64,000 nt of DNA from Tumebacillus permanentifrigoris (GTDB lineage: Bacteria > Bacillota > Bacilli > Tumebacillales > Tumebacillaceae). Shown one piece after another: positions 12,196 through 20,089 of this stretch; within the stretch, counting starts at the first letter, position 1; the number at the start of each line of letters is the position of its first letter. The stretch covers positions 131,659 through 195,658 of the forward strand of contig NZ_QGGL01000001.1 of assembly GCF_003148565.1 (NCBI RefSeq), in the 5' to 3' direction. The notes beneath the pieces are model-generated. The model saw only the letters and a list, made by a program, of their open reading frames with translations, did no database searches and had not been told where the DNA came from. The position numbers and the translations under genes are program-made.

Positions 12196-13338
12196 TTAGA
12201 CGTGGAATTCGCTCGGCTTGTCCCCGAGGCCAAAGTGGTAGAGGATCGCCTGCACGATCCGATCAGACGCTTCGCCGTCCCCATAGGGGTTGGCGGCAAC
12301 CGCCATCGCGCGGTGTGCTTCGGCGTTGGTCAGCAGTTCGTGTGCGAGGTTATAGATCACATCTTGGTCCGTGCCTGCGAGCTTCAATGTGCCTGCGTCG
12401 ATGCCTTCTGGACGCTCCGTGGTGTCTCGCAAGACGAGCACTGGGACTCCGAGCGACGGAGCTTCCTCTTGGATTCCGCCCGAGTCGGTCAGGATCAAGG
12501 TCGCCCGCGACATGAAGTTGTGCGTGTCGAACACATCGAGCGGATCGATCAGGTGGATGCGCTCGTGACCGCCAAGGATCACGCGCGCCGGTTCTTGGAC
12601 CGCCGGGTTCAGGTGCACCGGGTAGACGAGCACGATGTCCTCATGCTCCTCGACCAGACGACGAACGGCGGTGAAGATGTTGTGCATCTTCTCCCCCAAG
12701 TTCTCGCGACGGTGTGCCGTCATGAACACGAGGCGTTGCCCGCCCTGCAGGCTGTCCAGAATCGGATGGGTATATGTATCGCGGACGGTGGTCTTCATCG
12801 CATCGATGGCCGTGTTCCCGGTCACATAGATGCGCTCGTCTGGCTTGTGCTCCTGCAACAAGTTCGCACGCGACAGATCGGTCGGGGCGAAGTGCAGGTC
12901 GGCCATCACGCCGGTCAGTTGGCGGTTCATCTCCTCTGGGAACGGGGAGTACTTGTCATAGGTTCTCAATCCCGCTTCCACATGCCCGATCGCCACCTGT
13001 TGATAGAACGCCGCAAGCCCAGCCACGAACGTCGTCGTGGTGTCTCCATGTACGAGCACGATGTGCGGCTGTTCTTCCTGCAGGACCTTCTCCAAGCCCG
13101 CCAGTGCCTTGATCGACACGCCGGTCAACGTCTGACGTGGTTCCATGATGTCGAGGTCGTAGTCCGGCTTGATGTCAAACAGGTGTAGCACTTGGTCGAG
13201 CATCTCGCGGTGCTGCGCGGTGACGCAGACTTTGGAGTGAATTTTGTCCCCGGCGCGCTCCAGCGCTTTGACGAGCGGTGCCATTTTGACAGCTTCCGGG
13301 CGAGTCCCAAACACGGTCAGTACACGAATCGGTTCCAT
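12196..13338 (-). CDS. wecB: UDP-N-acetylglucosamine 2-epimerase (non-hydrolysing)
   Basis: Converts UDP-GlcNAc to UDP-ManNAc for wall teichoic acid linkage units or other surface glycans (MnaA in Bacillus). Family marks are VFGTRPEAVKMAPLVKAL at the N-terminus, HVEAGLRT, AHRREN and SGGIQEEAPSLGVPVLVLR. The start at 13338 gives the usual N-terminus MEPIRVLTVFGTRPE; its AGGAGAG site is rather far away (14 bases), and an in-frame ATG at 13374 that overlaps the end of upp is the alternative. Gene order upp-wecB-atp is common in Bacillales. Confidence 0.93.
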   Translation of the reverse strand: MEPIRVLTVFGTRPEAVKMAPLVKALERAGDKIHSKVCVTAQHREMLDQVLHLFDIKPDYDLDIMEPRQTLTGVSIKALAGLEKVLQEEQPHIVLVHGDTTTTFVAGLAAFYQQVAIGHVEAGLRTYDKYSPFPEEMNRQLTGVMADLHFAPTDLSRANLLQEHKPDERIYVTGNTAIDAMKTTVRDTYTHPILDSLQGGQRLVFMTAHRRENLGEKMHNIFTAVRRLVEEHEDIVLVYPVHLNPAVQEPARVILGGHERIHLIDPLDVFDTHNFMSRATLILTDSGGIQEEAPSLGVPVLVLRDTTERPEGIDAGTLKLAGTDQDVIYNLAHELLTNAEAHRAMAVAANPYGDGEASDRIVQAILYHFGLGDKPSEFHV

Positions 13339-13360
13339 AGTCAGTAATCGCTCTCCTCTG

Positions 13361-13990
13361 TTACTTCGTGCCATACAGGCGATCGCCTGCGTCGCCTAAC
13401 CCTGGCGTGATGTAGCCATGATCATTGAGACACTCGTCCACAGCCGCGACATAGATGTCGACATCCGGGTGGGCTTGTTGCACCGCTTCGATGCCTTCTG
13501 GTGCGGCGATCAGACACATCAGTTTGATGTTTTTCGCCCCACGCTGTTTCATGACCGTGATGGCTGCCACAGCGGAGCCGCCTGTTGCGAGCATCGGATC
13601 GACGGTGATCAGATCGCGCTCCTCCAGATCGGTCGGGAGCTTGGTATAGTACTCGACCGGTTGCAGGGTTTCCGGGTCGCGATAGAGACCGATGTGACCG
13701 ACCTTCGCGCTCGGAATCAGGTTCAAGATGCCGTCTACCATACCGAGACCTGCGCGCAGGATCGGAACGATCCCGAGCTTTTTGCCCGCGAGGATCTTGG
13801 TCTGTGTGCTGGCGACCGGCGTCTGGATCGTGGTATCTTCGAGGGGCAAGTCACGGGTGGCCTCGTAAGCCATCAGCATCGCGACTTCCTCTACCAGTTC
13901 ACGAAACTGCTTGGTCCCCGTGTCTGTGCGGCGGATGTAGGTCAATTTATGTTGGATCAGTGGATGGTCAAAAACGTACACTTTGCCCAT
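13361..13990 (-). CDS. upp: Uracil phosphoribosyltransferase
   Basis: Salvages uracil to UMP with PRPP. The 209-residue length, the PRPP loop [13 protein letters not shown] and the C-terminal uracil-binding [18 protein letters not shown] are typical. The ATG at 13990 follows a GGGGAG ribosome site. It is transcribed from its own promoter just upstream and followed at 22 bases by wecB. Confidence 0.97.
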   Translation of the reverse strand: MGKVYVFDHPLIQHKLTYIRRTDTGTKQFRELVEEVAMLMAYEATRDLPLEDTTIQTPVASTQTKILAGKKLGIVPILRAGLGMVDGILNLIPSAKVGHIGLYRDPETLQPVEYYTKLPTDLEERDLITVDPMLATGGSAVAAITVMKQRGAKNIKLMCLIAAPEGIEAVQQAHPDVDIYVAAVDECLNDHGYITPGLGDAGDRLYGTK

Positions 13991-14035
13991 GAGCCGACTC
14001 CCCTTTTCGTCTTCACTTGTTGGATGTCCTAGACC

Positions 14036-14064
14036 ATTATAGCAAAACACTGCCGGAATACCAA
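14036..14064 (-). promoter_or_regulatory. sigma-A promoter of upp
   Basis: Minus-strand TTGGTA (14059-14064) and TATAAT (14036-14041) with a 17-base spacer, immediately after the glyA terminator. The -35 box touches the T-run of that terminator. Confidence 0.65.
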
Positions 14065-14105
14065 AAGAGTCCCAACACGCTCCAAGGCGGGTTGGGACTC
14101 TTTTG
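14063..14105 (-). terminator. Terminator of glyA
   Basis: A 14-bp-class stem on AAAAGAGTCCCAAC and its complement with a T-run follows the glyA stop codon. Confidence 0.9.
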
Positions 14106-14120
14106 GCCTGCTAGGGAGTC

Positions 14121-15386
14121 TTAGAGGTAGGTCAAGCCTTCGTACATCGGGAATTTGTCACACAGCGCCTTCACACGCTGGCGTGCTTCTTCGACTTTCG
14201 CTGCATCGTCGCGATGCTTGAGCGCCAACTCGATGATGTTGGCGATCTCGACCATCGCCGCTTGGTCAAAACCACGCGAGGTCGCAGCCGGGGTGCCGAT
14301 GCGCACGCCAGAGGTGACAAACGGAGACGCTGGATCGAACGGGATGGTGTTTTTGTTGGTGGTGACGCCCACTTCGTCGAGCAGGTGCTCTGCCACTTTG
14401 CCGGTCAGGTCGAGGTTGCGCACGTCGAGCAGCAACAGGTGGTTGTCCGTGCCGCCGGAGACGAGGGTGAACCCACGCTCGATCAGCGCCGCTGCGAGAG
14501 CTTGTGCGTTGTCGACGACATTCTGGATGTATTGGGTGAATTCCGGGCGCAGCGCTTCGCCAAAGGAGACCGCCTTGGAGGCGATGACATGCATCAGCGG
14601 GCCGCCTTGGATACCTGGGAAGATCGCTTTGTCGATTTGCTTGGCGTATTGTTCCTTGCACAGGATCAGGCCGCCACGCGGCCCGCGCAGGGTCTTGTGC
14701 GTCGTGGAGGTGACGAAGTCTGCATACGGGATCGGCGACGGATGATGACCGGTCGCAACGAGGCCCGCGATGTGCGCCATGTCGACCATCAGGTAGGCTC
14801 CGACTTCATCCGCGATCTCACGCAGTTTCGGGAAATCGAGCACGCGTGGGAACGCCGAAGCGCCAGCGACGATCATTTTCGGTTTGTTTTCGATGGCGAG
14901 GGCACGTACTTTGTCGTAGTCGATCTGGTGCGTGCCTTCTTCGACGCCATACGGAACGAAGTTATAGTATTGACCGGAGATATTGACTGGGCTTCCGTGC
15001 GTGAGGTGACCGCCGTGTGAGAGGTTCATGCCGAGGACGGTGTCGCCCGGTTTGAGGAAAGCGAAATAGACCGCGGTGTTGGCGTTGGCGCCAGAGTGCG
15101 GCTGGACGTTGGCATGCTCTGCGTTGAACAGTTTCTTGGCGCGATCGCGAGCGATGTCCTCGACTACGTCGACGTATTCACAGCCGCCGTAGTAGCGCTT
15201 GCCTGGGTAGCCTTCTGCGTATTTGTTGGTCAGAACGGTGCCCATCGCTTCCATGACAGCGGTGGAGACGAAATTCTCAGAGGCGATCAACTCAATTTTT
15301 GCGCGTTGACGGCCGAGTTCCAGCTCCATCGCTTTTGCGATTTCTTGGTCGGTGTTTTGCAAGGTTTGGCTCAGATGATTGTTCAT
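14121..15386 (-). CDS. glyA: Serine hydroxymethyltransferase
   Basis: PLP enzyme that turns serine and tetrahydrofolate into glycine and 5,10-methylene-tetrahydrofolate. The PLP lysine is in the [15 protein letters not shown] signature; [19 protein letters not shown] and [16 protein letters not shown] are further family blocks. 421 residues, slightly longer than the usual 410-415. An AAGGAG site precedes ATG 15386. The gene is probably transcribed with ywlG or from a TATAAT-containing promoter (minus strand, 15423-15428). Confidence 0.97.
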   Translation of the reverse strand: MNNHLSQTLQNTDQEIAKAMELELGRQRAKIELIASENFVSTAVMEAMGTVLTNKYAEGYPGKRYYGGCEYVDVVEDIARDRAKKLFNAEHANVQPHSGANANTAVYFAFLKPGDTVLGMNLSHGGHLTHGSPVNISGQYYNFVPYGVEEGTHQIDYDKVRALAIENKPKMIVAGASAFPRVLDFPKLREIADEVGAYLMVDMAHIAGLVATGHHPSPIPYADFVTSTTHKTLRGPRGGLILCKEQYAKQIDKAIFPGIQGGPLMHVIASKAVSFGEALRPEFTQYIQNVVDNAQALAAALIERGFTLVSGGTDNHLLLLDVRNLDLTGKVAEHLLDEVGVTTNKNTIPFDPASPFVTSGVRIGTPAATSRGFDQAAMVEIANIIELALKHRDDAAKVEEARQRVKALCDKFPMYEGLTYL

Positions 15387-15438
15387 CTTCGGTCACTCCT
15401 TAGATAACAGCTATTTCCGAATATTATACCACACAAAC

Positions 15439-16008
15439 CTAGTTAAAGTTCGTGCTTTCCTGTCTATCGAGAACATAAATGGCACGTGCGCCACCGATCA
15501 GTTTTGGACGAGTTTTTGCCATCGTGACATGCGCTTCCCCAATCGAGCGTTGGGTCGGACGCACGGGCACAGCGACCGGGCGCAGATGCATCCCGATGAA
15601 CGTGTCCCCGATGTCGATCCCAGCGTCGGCTTGGATGCGCTCGACGAGCACCGGTTGGGTCAAGGCACGAAAGGCGGTCGAGGCGACTTGTCCACCCGCA
15701 GTGGGGACGGGGACGACCGCGACCTCCTCAAGTTGGAAGGCTTTGCGAGTTTCCCGTTCGACGACGAGCGCGCGGTTGAGGTGTTCGCAGCATTGAAAAG
15801 CGACGTGGAAGCCATACTGGGCACGGGCCTCCAGCACGGCGGCGACGATCTGCGCAGCGGCCTCTGCCGAACCGGCGGTGCCGATTTTTTGCCCGACGAC
15901 TTCGCTGGAGGAGCAGCCGATGACGAGGAGGTGCTCCTCGTTGAGAACAGCCGCGGCGACCAGTTCGTCGAGCACTTGGAGAGTTTGTGCCTTGATCTGC
16001 TCTAGCAT
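15439..16008 (-). CDS. ywlG: DUF436 / TIGR01440 family protein (YwlG-like)
   Basis: A 189-residue protein of a conserved Firmicute family of unknown function. Family blocks include GCSSSEVVGQKIG, FQCCEHLNRALVVER and the C-terminal TMAKTRPKLIGGARA. The start overlaps the rpiB stop codon, and the neighbourhood rpiB-ywlG-glyA-upp is as in B. subtilis. A CoA- or nucleotide-related role has been suggested for the fold, but nothing in the sequence decides it. Confidence 0.92.
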   Translation of the reverse strand: MLEQIKAQTLQVLDELVAAAVLNEEHLLVIGCSSSEVVGQKIGTAGSAEAAAQIVAAVLEARAQYGFHVAFQCCEHLNRALVVERETRKAFQLEEVAVVPVPTAGGQVASTAFRALTQPVLVERIQADAGIDIGDTFIGMHLRPVAVPVRPTQRSIGEAHVTMAKTRPKLIGGARAIYVLDRQESTNFN

Positions 16009-16472
16009 CCCTTGACGCCTTCCTCGCGACCGTAGCGCTGCTCGATGGTGGCGATCTTGTCGAGACGGTTCTGGTGACGACCGCCTGCGAAGTCGGTGGA
16101 CAGCCAGATCTCCACGATGTCATCCGCCAGCCCTGGTCCGATGACGCGCGCGCCCATCGCCATGACGTTAGTGTTGTTGTGTTCGCGGGTGGCTTTGGCA
16201 GAGAACGTATCGTGGAGCAGTGCGCAACGGATGCCCGGGACTTTGTTGGCGACGATCATCATGCCAAGCCCCGTGCCACAGATGAGGATGCCACGGTCGA
16301 ATTGCCCGGCTGCCACCGCTTCTGCGACTTGGATGCCGAAGTCTGGGTAATCGACCGACTCCTCGGAATAGGTGCCGAAGTCATGATACTCCAAGCCCAT
16401 CGCGTCCAGTTTCTTTTTCACATTCTCTTTCAACGAAAAGCCGCCGTGGTCGGCTGCAAGTGCGATTTTCAT
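16002..16472 (-). CDS. rpiB: Ribose 5-phosphate isomerase B
   Basis: Interconverts ribose 5-phosphate and ribulose 5-phosphate. KIALAADHGGFSLKE holds the substrate-binding Asp/His, ILICGTGLGMMIVANK holds the catalytic cysteine, and REHNNTNVMAMGARV is a family block. 156 residues, normal. ATG 16472 is set by an AGGAGG site nine bases upstream; the open frame extends further but there it runs across the neighbouring gene and has no family similarity. Only 31 bases separate it from the upstream DUF4435 remnant, so its promoter may have been changed by that insertion. Confidence 0.95.
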   Translation of the reverse strand: MKIALAADHGGFSLKENVKKKLDAMGLEYHDFGTYSEESVDYPDFGIQVAEAVAAGQFDRGILICGTGLGMMIVANKVPGIRCALLHDTFSAKATREHNNTNVMAMGARVIGPGLADDIVEIWLSTDFAGGRHQNRLDKIATIEQRYGREEGVKGC

Positions 16473-16503
16473 GGGGGGTGGCCTCCTAGCGTTGTATAGT
16501 GAT

Positions 16504-17092
16504 TTAGAAAACCGTAATACCGAAGTTCGCAAAAATGTTACAAAGCTCTTGCGGAGGCGACTCTTTTGCAAAGATAGCCAGTTGCTCGACAAATTCCTGC
16601 TTGCTACGTTGTGCATAATCTGGCAAAAATTCAATCACATCTTGATAGAGAACATCTCGCAGGAGTATCTTGCCATCAATCCAGCGATGCACACCGTCTA
16701 AAGTATTACACGCCTGATCGATCTCTTGCGCACGAGACTCCCAATTTTTCATGAATGATCGAATGTCATCACGTGCTGGGATACTGGCAAACCGATTCTC
16801 AATTTCAGAGCGAACCTGTTCTTGTGTGATAGCAGGGCTCAAGCAGGTAGTTTTCCAATGCATATCTTCGAAGAATGACACAACGAGAGCCCTCTCCCCT
16901 GCTGTGCTCTACTTTCTCCTCTTGATCAAAGTCTCGATCAACCAGTCCACAGCAAGCCTCTTCTTGAAAAACGTCTTTGCGAACACTTCTCTTGTTCCCG
17001 GAAACTTTGGTTTGGCATTTCAATTCAAACATTTTCTTCAATGTCTTGTCGTCATCGGTTCCCTCTAGACACAATTGCCTATAGCCACTCAT
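16504..17092 (-). pseudogene. DUF4435/TOPRIM-like protein, split by a frameshift (AriB-like)
   Basis: Two frames together make one DUF4435-like protein of about 195 residues. The first, 17092 to 16805, has the TOPRIM-like glutamate in QLCLEGTDDDKTL (Glu10), the acidic CCGLVDRDFD (Asp52, Asp54) and RRYALENYLLEP. The second frame, joined around 16840-16850, goes on with SPAITQEQVRSEIENRF and reads to the stop at 16504. A surplus G in CTTGAGC would explain the break: without it the text reads ENYLLSPAITQ, as expected for the family. The start ATG overlaps the ATPase stop as ATGA. In PARIS systems the DUF4435 partner is the nuclease effector. The protein is shorter than known AriB, so it may be a different compact branch. 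A sequencing error is possible. Confidence 0.7.
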
Positions 17093-18168
17093 GCACGTGA
17101 CTCCTCTATTAGATCGTCAAGTCTCACGATTTCGCTTTCTAAAACAGCGTCTGCAATAAAGGGAGACTGCGTTGTCATGATAAATTGCGCCTCATATTTC
17201 TTACACATTTTCGTGAGAGTATCAACAAATAGCTTTTGCCACACAGGGTGCAGATGAATCTCCGGTTCATCGATTAAAATGAGACTGCCCTTACGAATTC
17301 GGCGGAACATCTCCCCGATCAACAGAATGAGTTGTTTCTCCCCGGAACTAAGAACATCAAGACTTATCTTCTCCCCAGTCCCCTCTTTGACAACCTCGAC
17401 ACGGTAATTCATTCCGACAGATGTAATTTGCTTCCCTTCCAAGAAGCGATTGACGAGCTGCTTAAACTCATCAAACAACGAAGGCTCATTTCGATTGCCT
17501 TCTCTAAGCTTCAAATCGCGAAAATACAGCCAAGTAAGGAAACTCTCCAAAGACCCTTCCCATTGATCATGATGTCGATTATTTTGGTATGCCCATTCGT
17601 ATTCAGGTTTTTCATTCACCAGTCTGGAATGGGTAGGAAAGTAAGCGAGACGATCAGTCGGAAAAAATATGAGATTTCCTATAATCGGGTTATCATCAAT
17701 TCCTGCAATTGCGGTCCTGATCGCAAATGAAAGTGCCTCTGCTTCCTTGTTATACAGAGAAATTCGTGGCACGTACTCAACTGTTTTTTCTTCATAATCA
17801 ACTTCTGTTTCAATTGTGATGAAATAATCAGGCGTCGATAGTGTATCCTTGTCAGGCAAACGCAGATTACCTGCTGCAACAATATTAAACGTCCTCGTCA
17901 CATCATCATTCGAGTGAAAATCTGCGCTGATGAAAGTGCTTGCAGACGAATATAGAAAGTCAACGTCTACATCCTTTAGGCCAGCTTCACCTACGCCCAT
18001 TAAACAAAGTGTTGAGTACGCAGTCTCCAACAGAGTTGTCTTTCCTGAGCCATTTTTTCCTACGATTATGGTGCGGTCACGTACCTTTTTCTTCACAGGG
18101 TCAACTAAATTAACTTCGAGATCCTTGATGCCTTTGAGATTTTTTACGCGAATAGATCTCAGCTTCAC
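17089..18168 (-). CDS. AAA/ABC-type ATPase, AriA-like partner of the DUF4435 gene
   Basis: A 359-residue SMC/OLD-like ATPase. Walker A GKNGSGKT is at residues 37-44 after the typical VKNLKGIKDLEV start; the ABC signature LSSGEKQL (about 270) and Walker B SLILIDEPEIHLHP (about 290) follow, then the switch-region MTTQSPFIADAV. The middle part (about 60-250) is the less conserved lid and arm. The GTG start is fixed by GGAGGT six bases upstream. Such ATPases form cages or sensors in PARIS, Gabija and related phage-defence systems. The locus is visibly AT-rich: bases 17641-17700 hold 22 G+C of 60, against 39 of 60 at 15541-15600 in ywlG, which suggests transfer into the rpiB-ywlE interval. Confidence 0.85.
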   Translation of the reverse strand: MKLRSIRVKNLKGIKDLEVNLVDPVKKKVRDRTIIVGKNGSGKTTLLETAYSTLCLMGVGEAGLKDVDVDFLYSSASTFISADFHSNDDVTRTFNIVAAGNLRLPDKDTLSTPDYFITIETEVDYEEKTVEYVPRISLYNKEAEALSFAIRTAIAGIDDNPIIGNLIFFPTDRLAYFPTHSRLVNEKPEYEWAYQNNRHHDQWEGSLESFLTWLYFRDLKLREGNRNEPSLFDEFKQLVNRFLEGKQITSVGMNYRVEVVKEGTGEKISLDVLSSGEKQLILLIGEMFRRIRKGSLILIDEPEIHLHPVWQKLFVDTLTKMCKKYEAQFIMTTQSPFIADAVLESEIVRLDDLIEESRA

Positions 18169-18231
18169 ACGCGCACCTCCGAATCGTCACATTCTTCTCA
18201 CTCTAGTATATCCTACTGCCCAACCAATTAG

Positions 18232-18268
18232 AAAAGCCCCGCCAACTTCCTCAGCAAACGGGGCTTCT
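18232..18268 (-). terminator. Terminator of ywlE
   Basis: AAGCCCCG (18234-18241) pairs with its complement at 18259-18266, followed on the minus strand by TTTTC. The T-run is short, so some readthrough into the ATPase gene is possible. A TATACT box (minus strand 18205-18210) downstream may start transcription of the defence pair. Confidence 0.7.
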
Positions 18269-18286
18269 CCACTACTTAGCGCAGTC

Positions 18287-18988
18287 CTATTCCACGCCCT
18301 CTTCCTGCAACCGCTCCACCAATTTATCCAGCAACCCGGAGATCTCCCGCGCCGTGGCATCGTAGACATCCTGCCCCGACCCGTAGGGGTCTGCTACATC
18401 ATAATCAGGTAGCTTCGCGACCAGTTCCATCATGCGCTCGCTCTCCTGTTGCACGCACGCTTCTAGGCGTTGCTGCAGCGCCGCCAGCTCGGCGTCGACC
18501 GTCGGGTCTTGCCCGCCGCTCTCTTGGTACCGCTCTTGCAACGACTCGATCTCATCGGCATGCTCCGCCATGAACTGCGCTTGCTTGGTCTGTGCCTCCG
18601 CTTGCAATTCGCCCATCGCTTCAAAGAGCTTCATGCTCTCCGGGTCGTCGTCGACGAACTCCTTCAACTGGAAGGTCTTATCCATCGCCTCGATATGACG
18701 CTCCAAGATCGCCCGCTTGTGCGACTGCGACATCGTCAAAATCAAGTCCGCCCAGCGCACCAACTCGTCATCCAACGGCGTGGCCAGATGCGCATCCGCA
18801 TCGAGACCGTGCGCGTTCATCACCTGCTGCGCACCTTTGGAAGCCGGTTGTCCAGCTTGGGCCGCAACGCCTGCCGAACGCACCTCCACTTGATCTCCCA
18901 ACCCGGCCTTCGTCAACCGCATCCGCATCAGCGGTTCTGCCATCGCACTGCGGCAGGTATTCCCGGTACACACAAACAGTAAATTCAT
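18287..18988 (-). CDS. ywlE: Low-molecular-weight phosphatase, YwlE-like protein-arginine phosphatase with inserted coiled coil
   Basis: LMW-PTP fold with the P-loop CTGNTCRS at residues 7-14. Thr11 is the residue that in B. subtilis YwlE favours phospho-arginine over phospho-tyrosine. The general acid is Asp200 in ADPYGSGQDVY. YwlE is about 150 residues; this protein has 233 because about 85 residues (113-196), charged and rich in Glu, Gln and Ala, are inserted right before the Asp loop. The insert looks like one or two coiled-coil helices (ELQAEAQTKQAQFMAEHADE; ELAALQQRLEACVQQESE). An AGGAGGAG site precedes ATG 18988. Position next to mntP/ywlC and rpiB matches B. subtilis. Confidence 0.9.
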   Translation of the reverse strand: MNLLFVCTGNTCRSAMAEPLMRMRLTKAGLGDQVEVRSAGVAAQAGQPASKGAQQVMNAHGLDADAHLATPLDDELVRWADLILTMSQSHKRAILERHIEAMDKTFQLKEFVDDDPESMKLFEAMGELQAEAQTKQAQFMAEHADEIESLQERYQESGGQDPTVDAELAALQQRLEACVQQESERMMELVAKLPDYDVADPYGSGQDVYDATAREISGLLDKLVERLQEEGVE

Positions 18989-19055
18989 GAGTCTCCTCCT
19001 TCGCTCCCTATCGTTTCCTCTAGTATAGCCCTGCCAACTTCCCCCATGCAAATGC

Positions 19056-19094
19056 AAAAAGAGACCCGTCCGCAAGCGGCAGGGTCTCTTTTTC
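19056..19094 (-). terminator. Terminator of sbnB
   Basis: AAAAAGAGACCC and GGGTCTCTTTTT form the stem ends around a GC-rich loop region just after the sbnB stop. A- and T-runs on both sides make it bidirectional in principle. Confidence 0.88.
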
Positions 19095-19100
19095 AATTCC

Positions 19101-20069
19101 TTAGTCTTCCAGCAGGGTGCCTACACCCGTTTTGAGCGCAATGTCGTAATAGTGGCGTGCCACCGCGACATCGAATACCGCCATGCCCATCGGGTTGAAG
19201 ATCACAGCATCGTCCAGCGGGAACTCGCGGATCGCATCCTTGCAGACCACGTCGACGATCGACTTGGTGTCTTCCTCCTGCAGATTGCGCTCCTTGTGCA
19301 TCAGTTCGATGTCGGTGTTCTCACGGCAAACTTCTTCCCAATCGTCGACGATGATCGACTTGGTGTAGTCGAGGATCTCCGGCTTGAAGTCGCGCAGGGA
19401 GACGTTGAGCAGCAACGAGCCCTTTTTCGGCTTGCGGTCGATGTAGCCGCCTGCCGAGACGGTGCAGGTGATGAATACGTCCGCATCGTCATACGCAGCT
19501 TCGTAGGTATCCACGATCTCGACGCGATCCTTGATCGCGGCCGGGATGTACTGTTCGCGCACACCACCGATGTCGTAGAGGAACACTTTGGAGATCCGGT
19601 CGCCAAGCAATGCGGTGACCATTTCGAGGTGCAGTTGGCCGATCGGACCGAAGCCGATGATCCCGACGTTGACGTTCGCAAGCGGTTTCACTTCTTCGTA
19701 CTTTTTGATGACCAGCCCGGTGACAGACGCAGTGCGGATACCGCTGACGTATGCGGTGTTGAAGACCGCGAGCGGTTTGCCGTTGTCCGCTTGGTTCAAG
19801 ATCGTGACGGAGTGGGCGCGCTGTACGCCTTGGTGGATGTTTTTCGGGAAGGAAGCGATCCACTTGATCCCTGCGATGTTCACATCACCGCCGCAGAACG
19901 CCGGCATCGCGATGATCCGGTTGCTCTTGTCACGGTAGCGCAGGTACGGTTTGACCGGTTGCGCGTAATCGTCGGTCGCGAGGCACTTGACCGCGTCCTC
20001 GATGACCGAAATCGTTGCGTTCCAGTCGATTCCAATGGATTGCAGGTTCTGGGTGTTCATATAAAGCAT
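19101..20069 (-). CDS. sbnB: N-(1-carboxy-2-aminoethyl)-glutamate dehydrogenase, SbnB-like
   Basis: A 322-residue member of the ornithine cyclodeaminase family. The Rossmann motif GIIGFGPIGQLHLEMV (about residue 145-160) binds NAD. SbnB-type features are the N-terminal LRYRDKSNRIIAMPAFCGG and the KPLAVFNTAYVSGIRTASVTG block. In Staphylococcus SbnB oxidises the SbnA product to L-2,3-diaminopropionate and 2-oxoglutarate. The start at 20069 has GGAG eight bases upstream. It follows sbnA by 20 bases, and no siderophore or antibiotic synthetase gene is nearby. Confidence 0.88.
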   Translation of the reverse strand: MLYMNTQNLQSIGIDWNATISVIEDAVKCLATDDYAQPVKPYLRYRDKSNRIIAMPAFCGGDVNIAGIKWIASFPKNIHQGVQRAHSVTILNQADNGKPLAVFNTAYVSGIRTASVTGLVIKKYEEVKPLANVNVGIIGFGPIGQLHLEMVTALLGDRISKVFLYDIGGVREQYIPAAIKDRVEIVDTYEAAYDDADVFITCTVSAGGYIDRKPKKGSLLLNVSLRDFKPEILDYTKSIIVDDWEEVCRENTDIELMHKERNLQEEDTKSIVDVVCKDAIREFPLDDAVIFNPMGMAVFDVAVARHYYDIALKTGVGTLLED

Positions 20070-20089
20070 TTGCGTAGCTCCTCTCTTGA

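Noticed and set aside
12130-13188. A plus-strand open frame of 352 codons behind the first XRE/TPR gene.
   Set aside because: It begins in the terminator region and runs antisense through wecB.
16473-16634. An upstream extension of the rpiB frame.
   Set aside because: It overlaps the DUF4435-like gene in another frame, has no family similarity, and rpiB has its own AGGAGG ribosome site before ATG 16472.
16835-16860. Programmed frameshifting in the DUF4435-like gene.
   Set aside because: No slippery heptamer, no rare codon or stop at the shift point and no strong structure after it; mutation or sequencing error is simpler.
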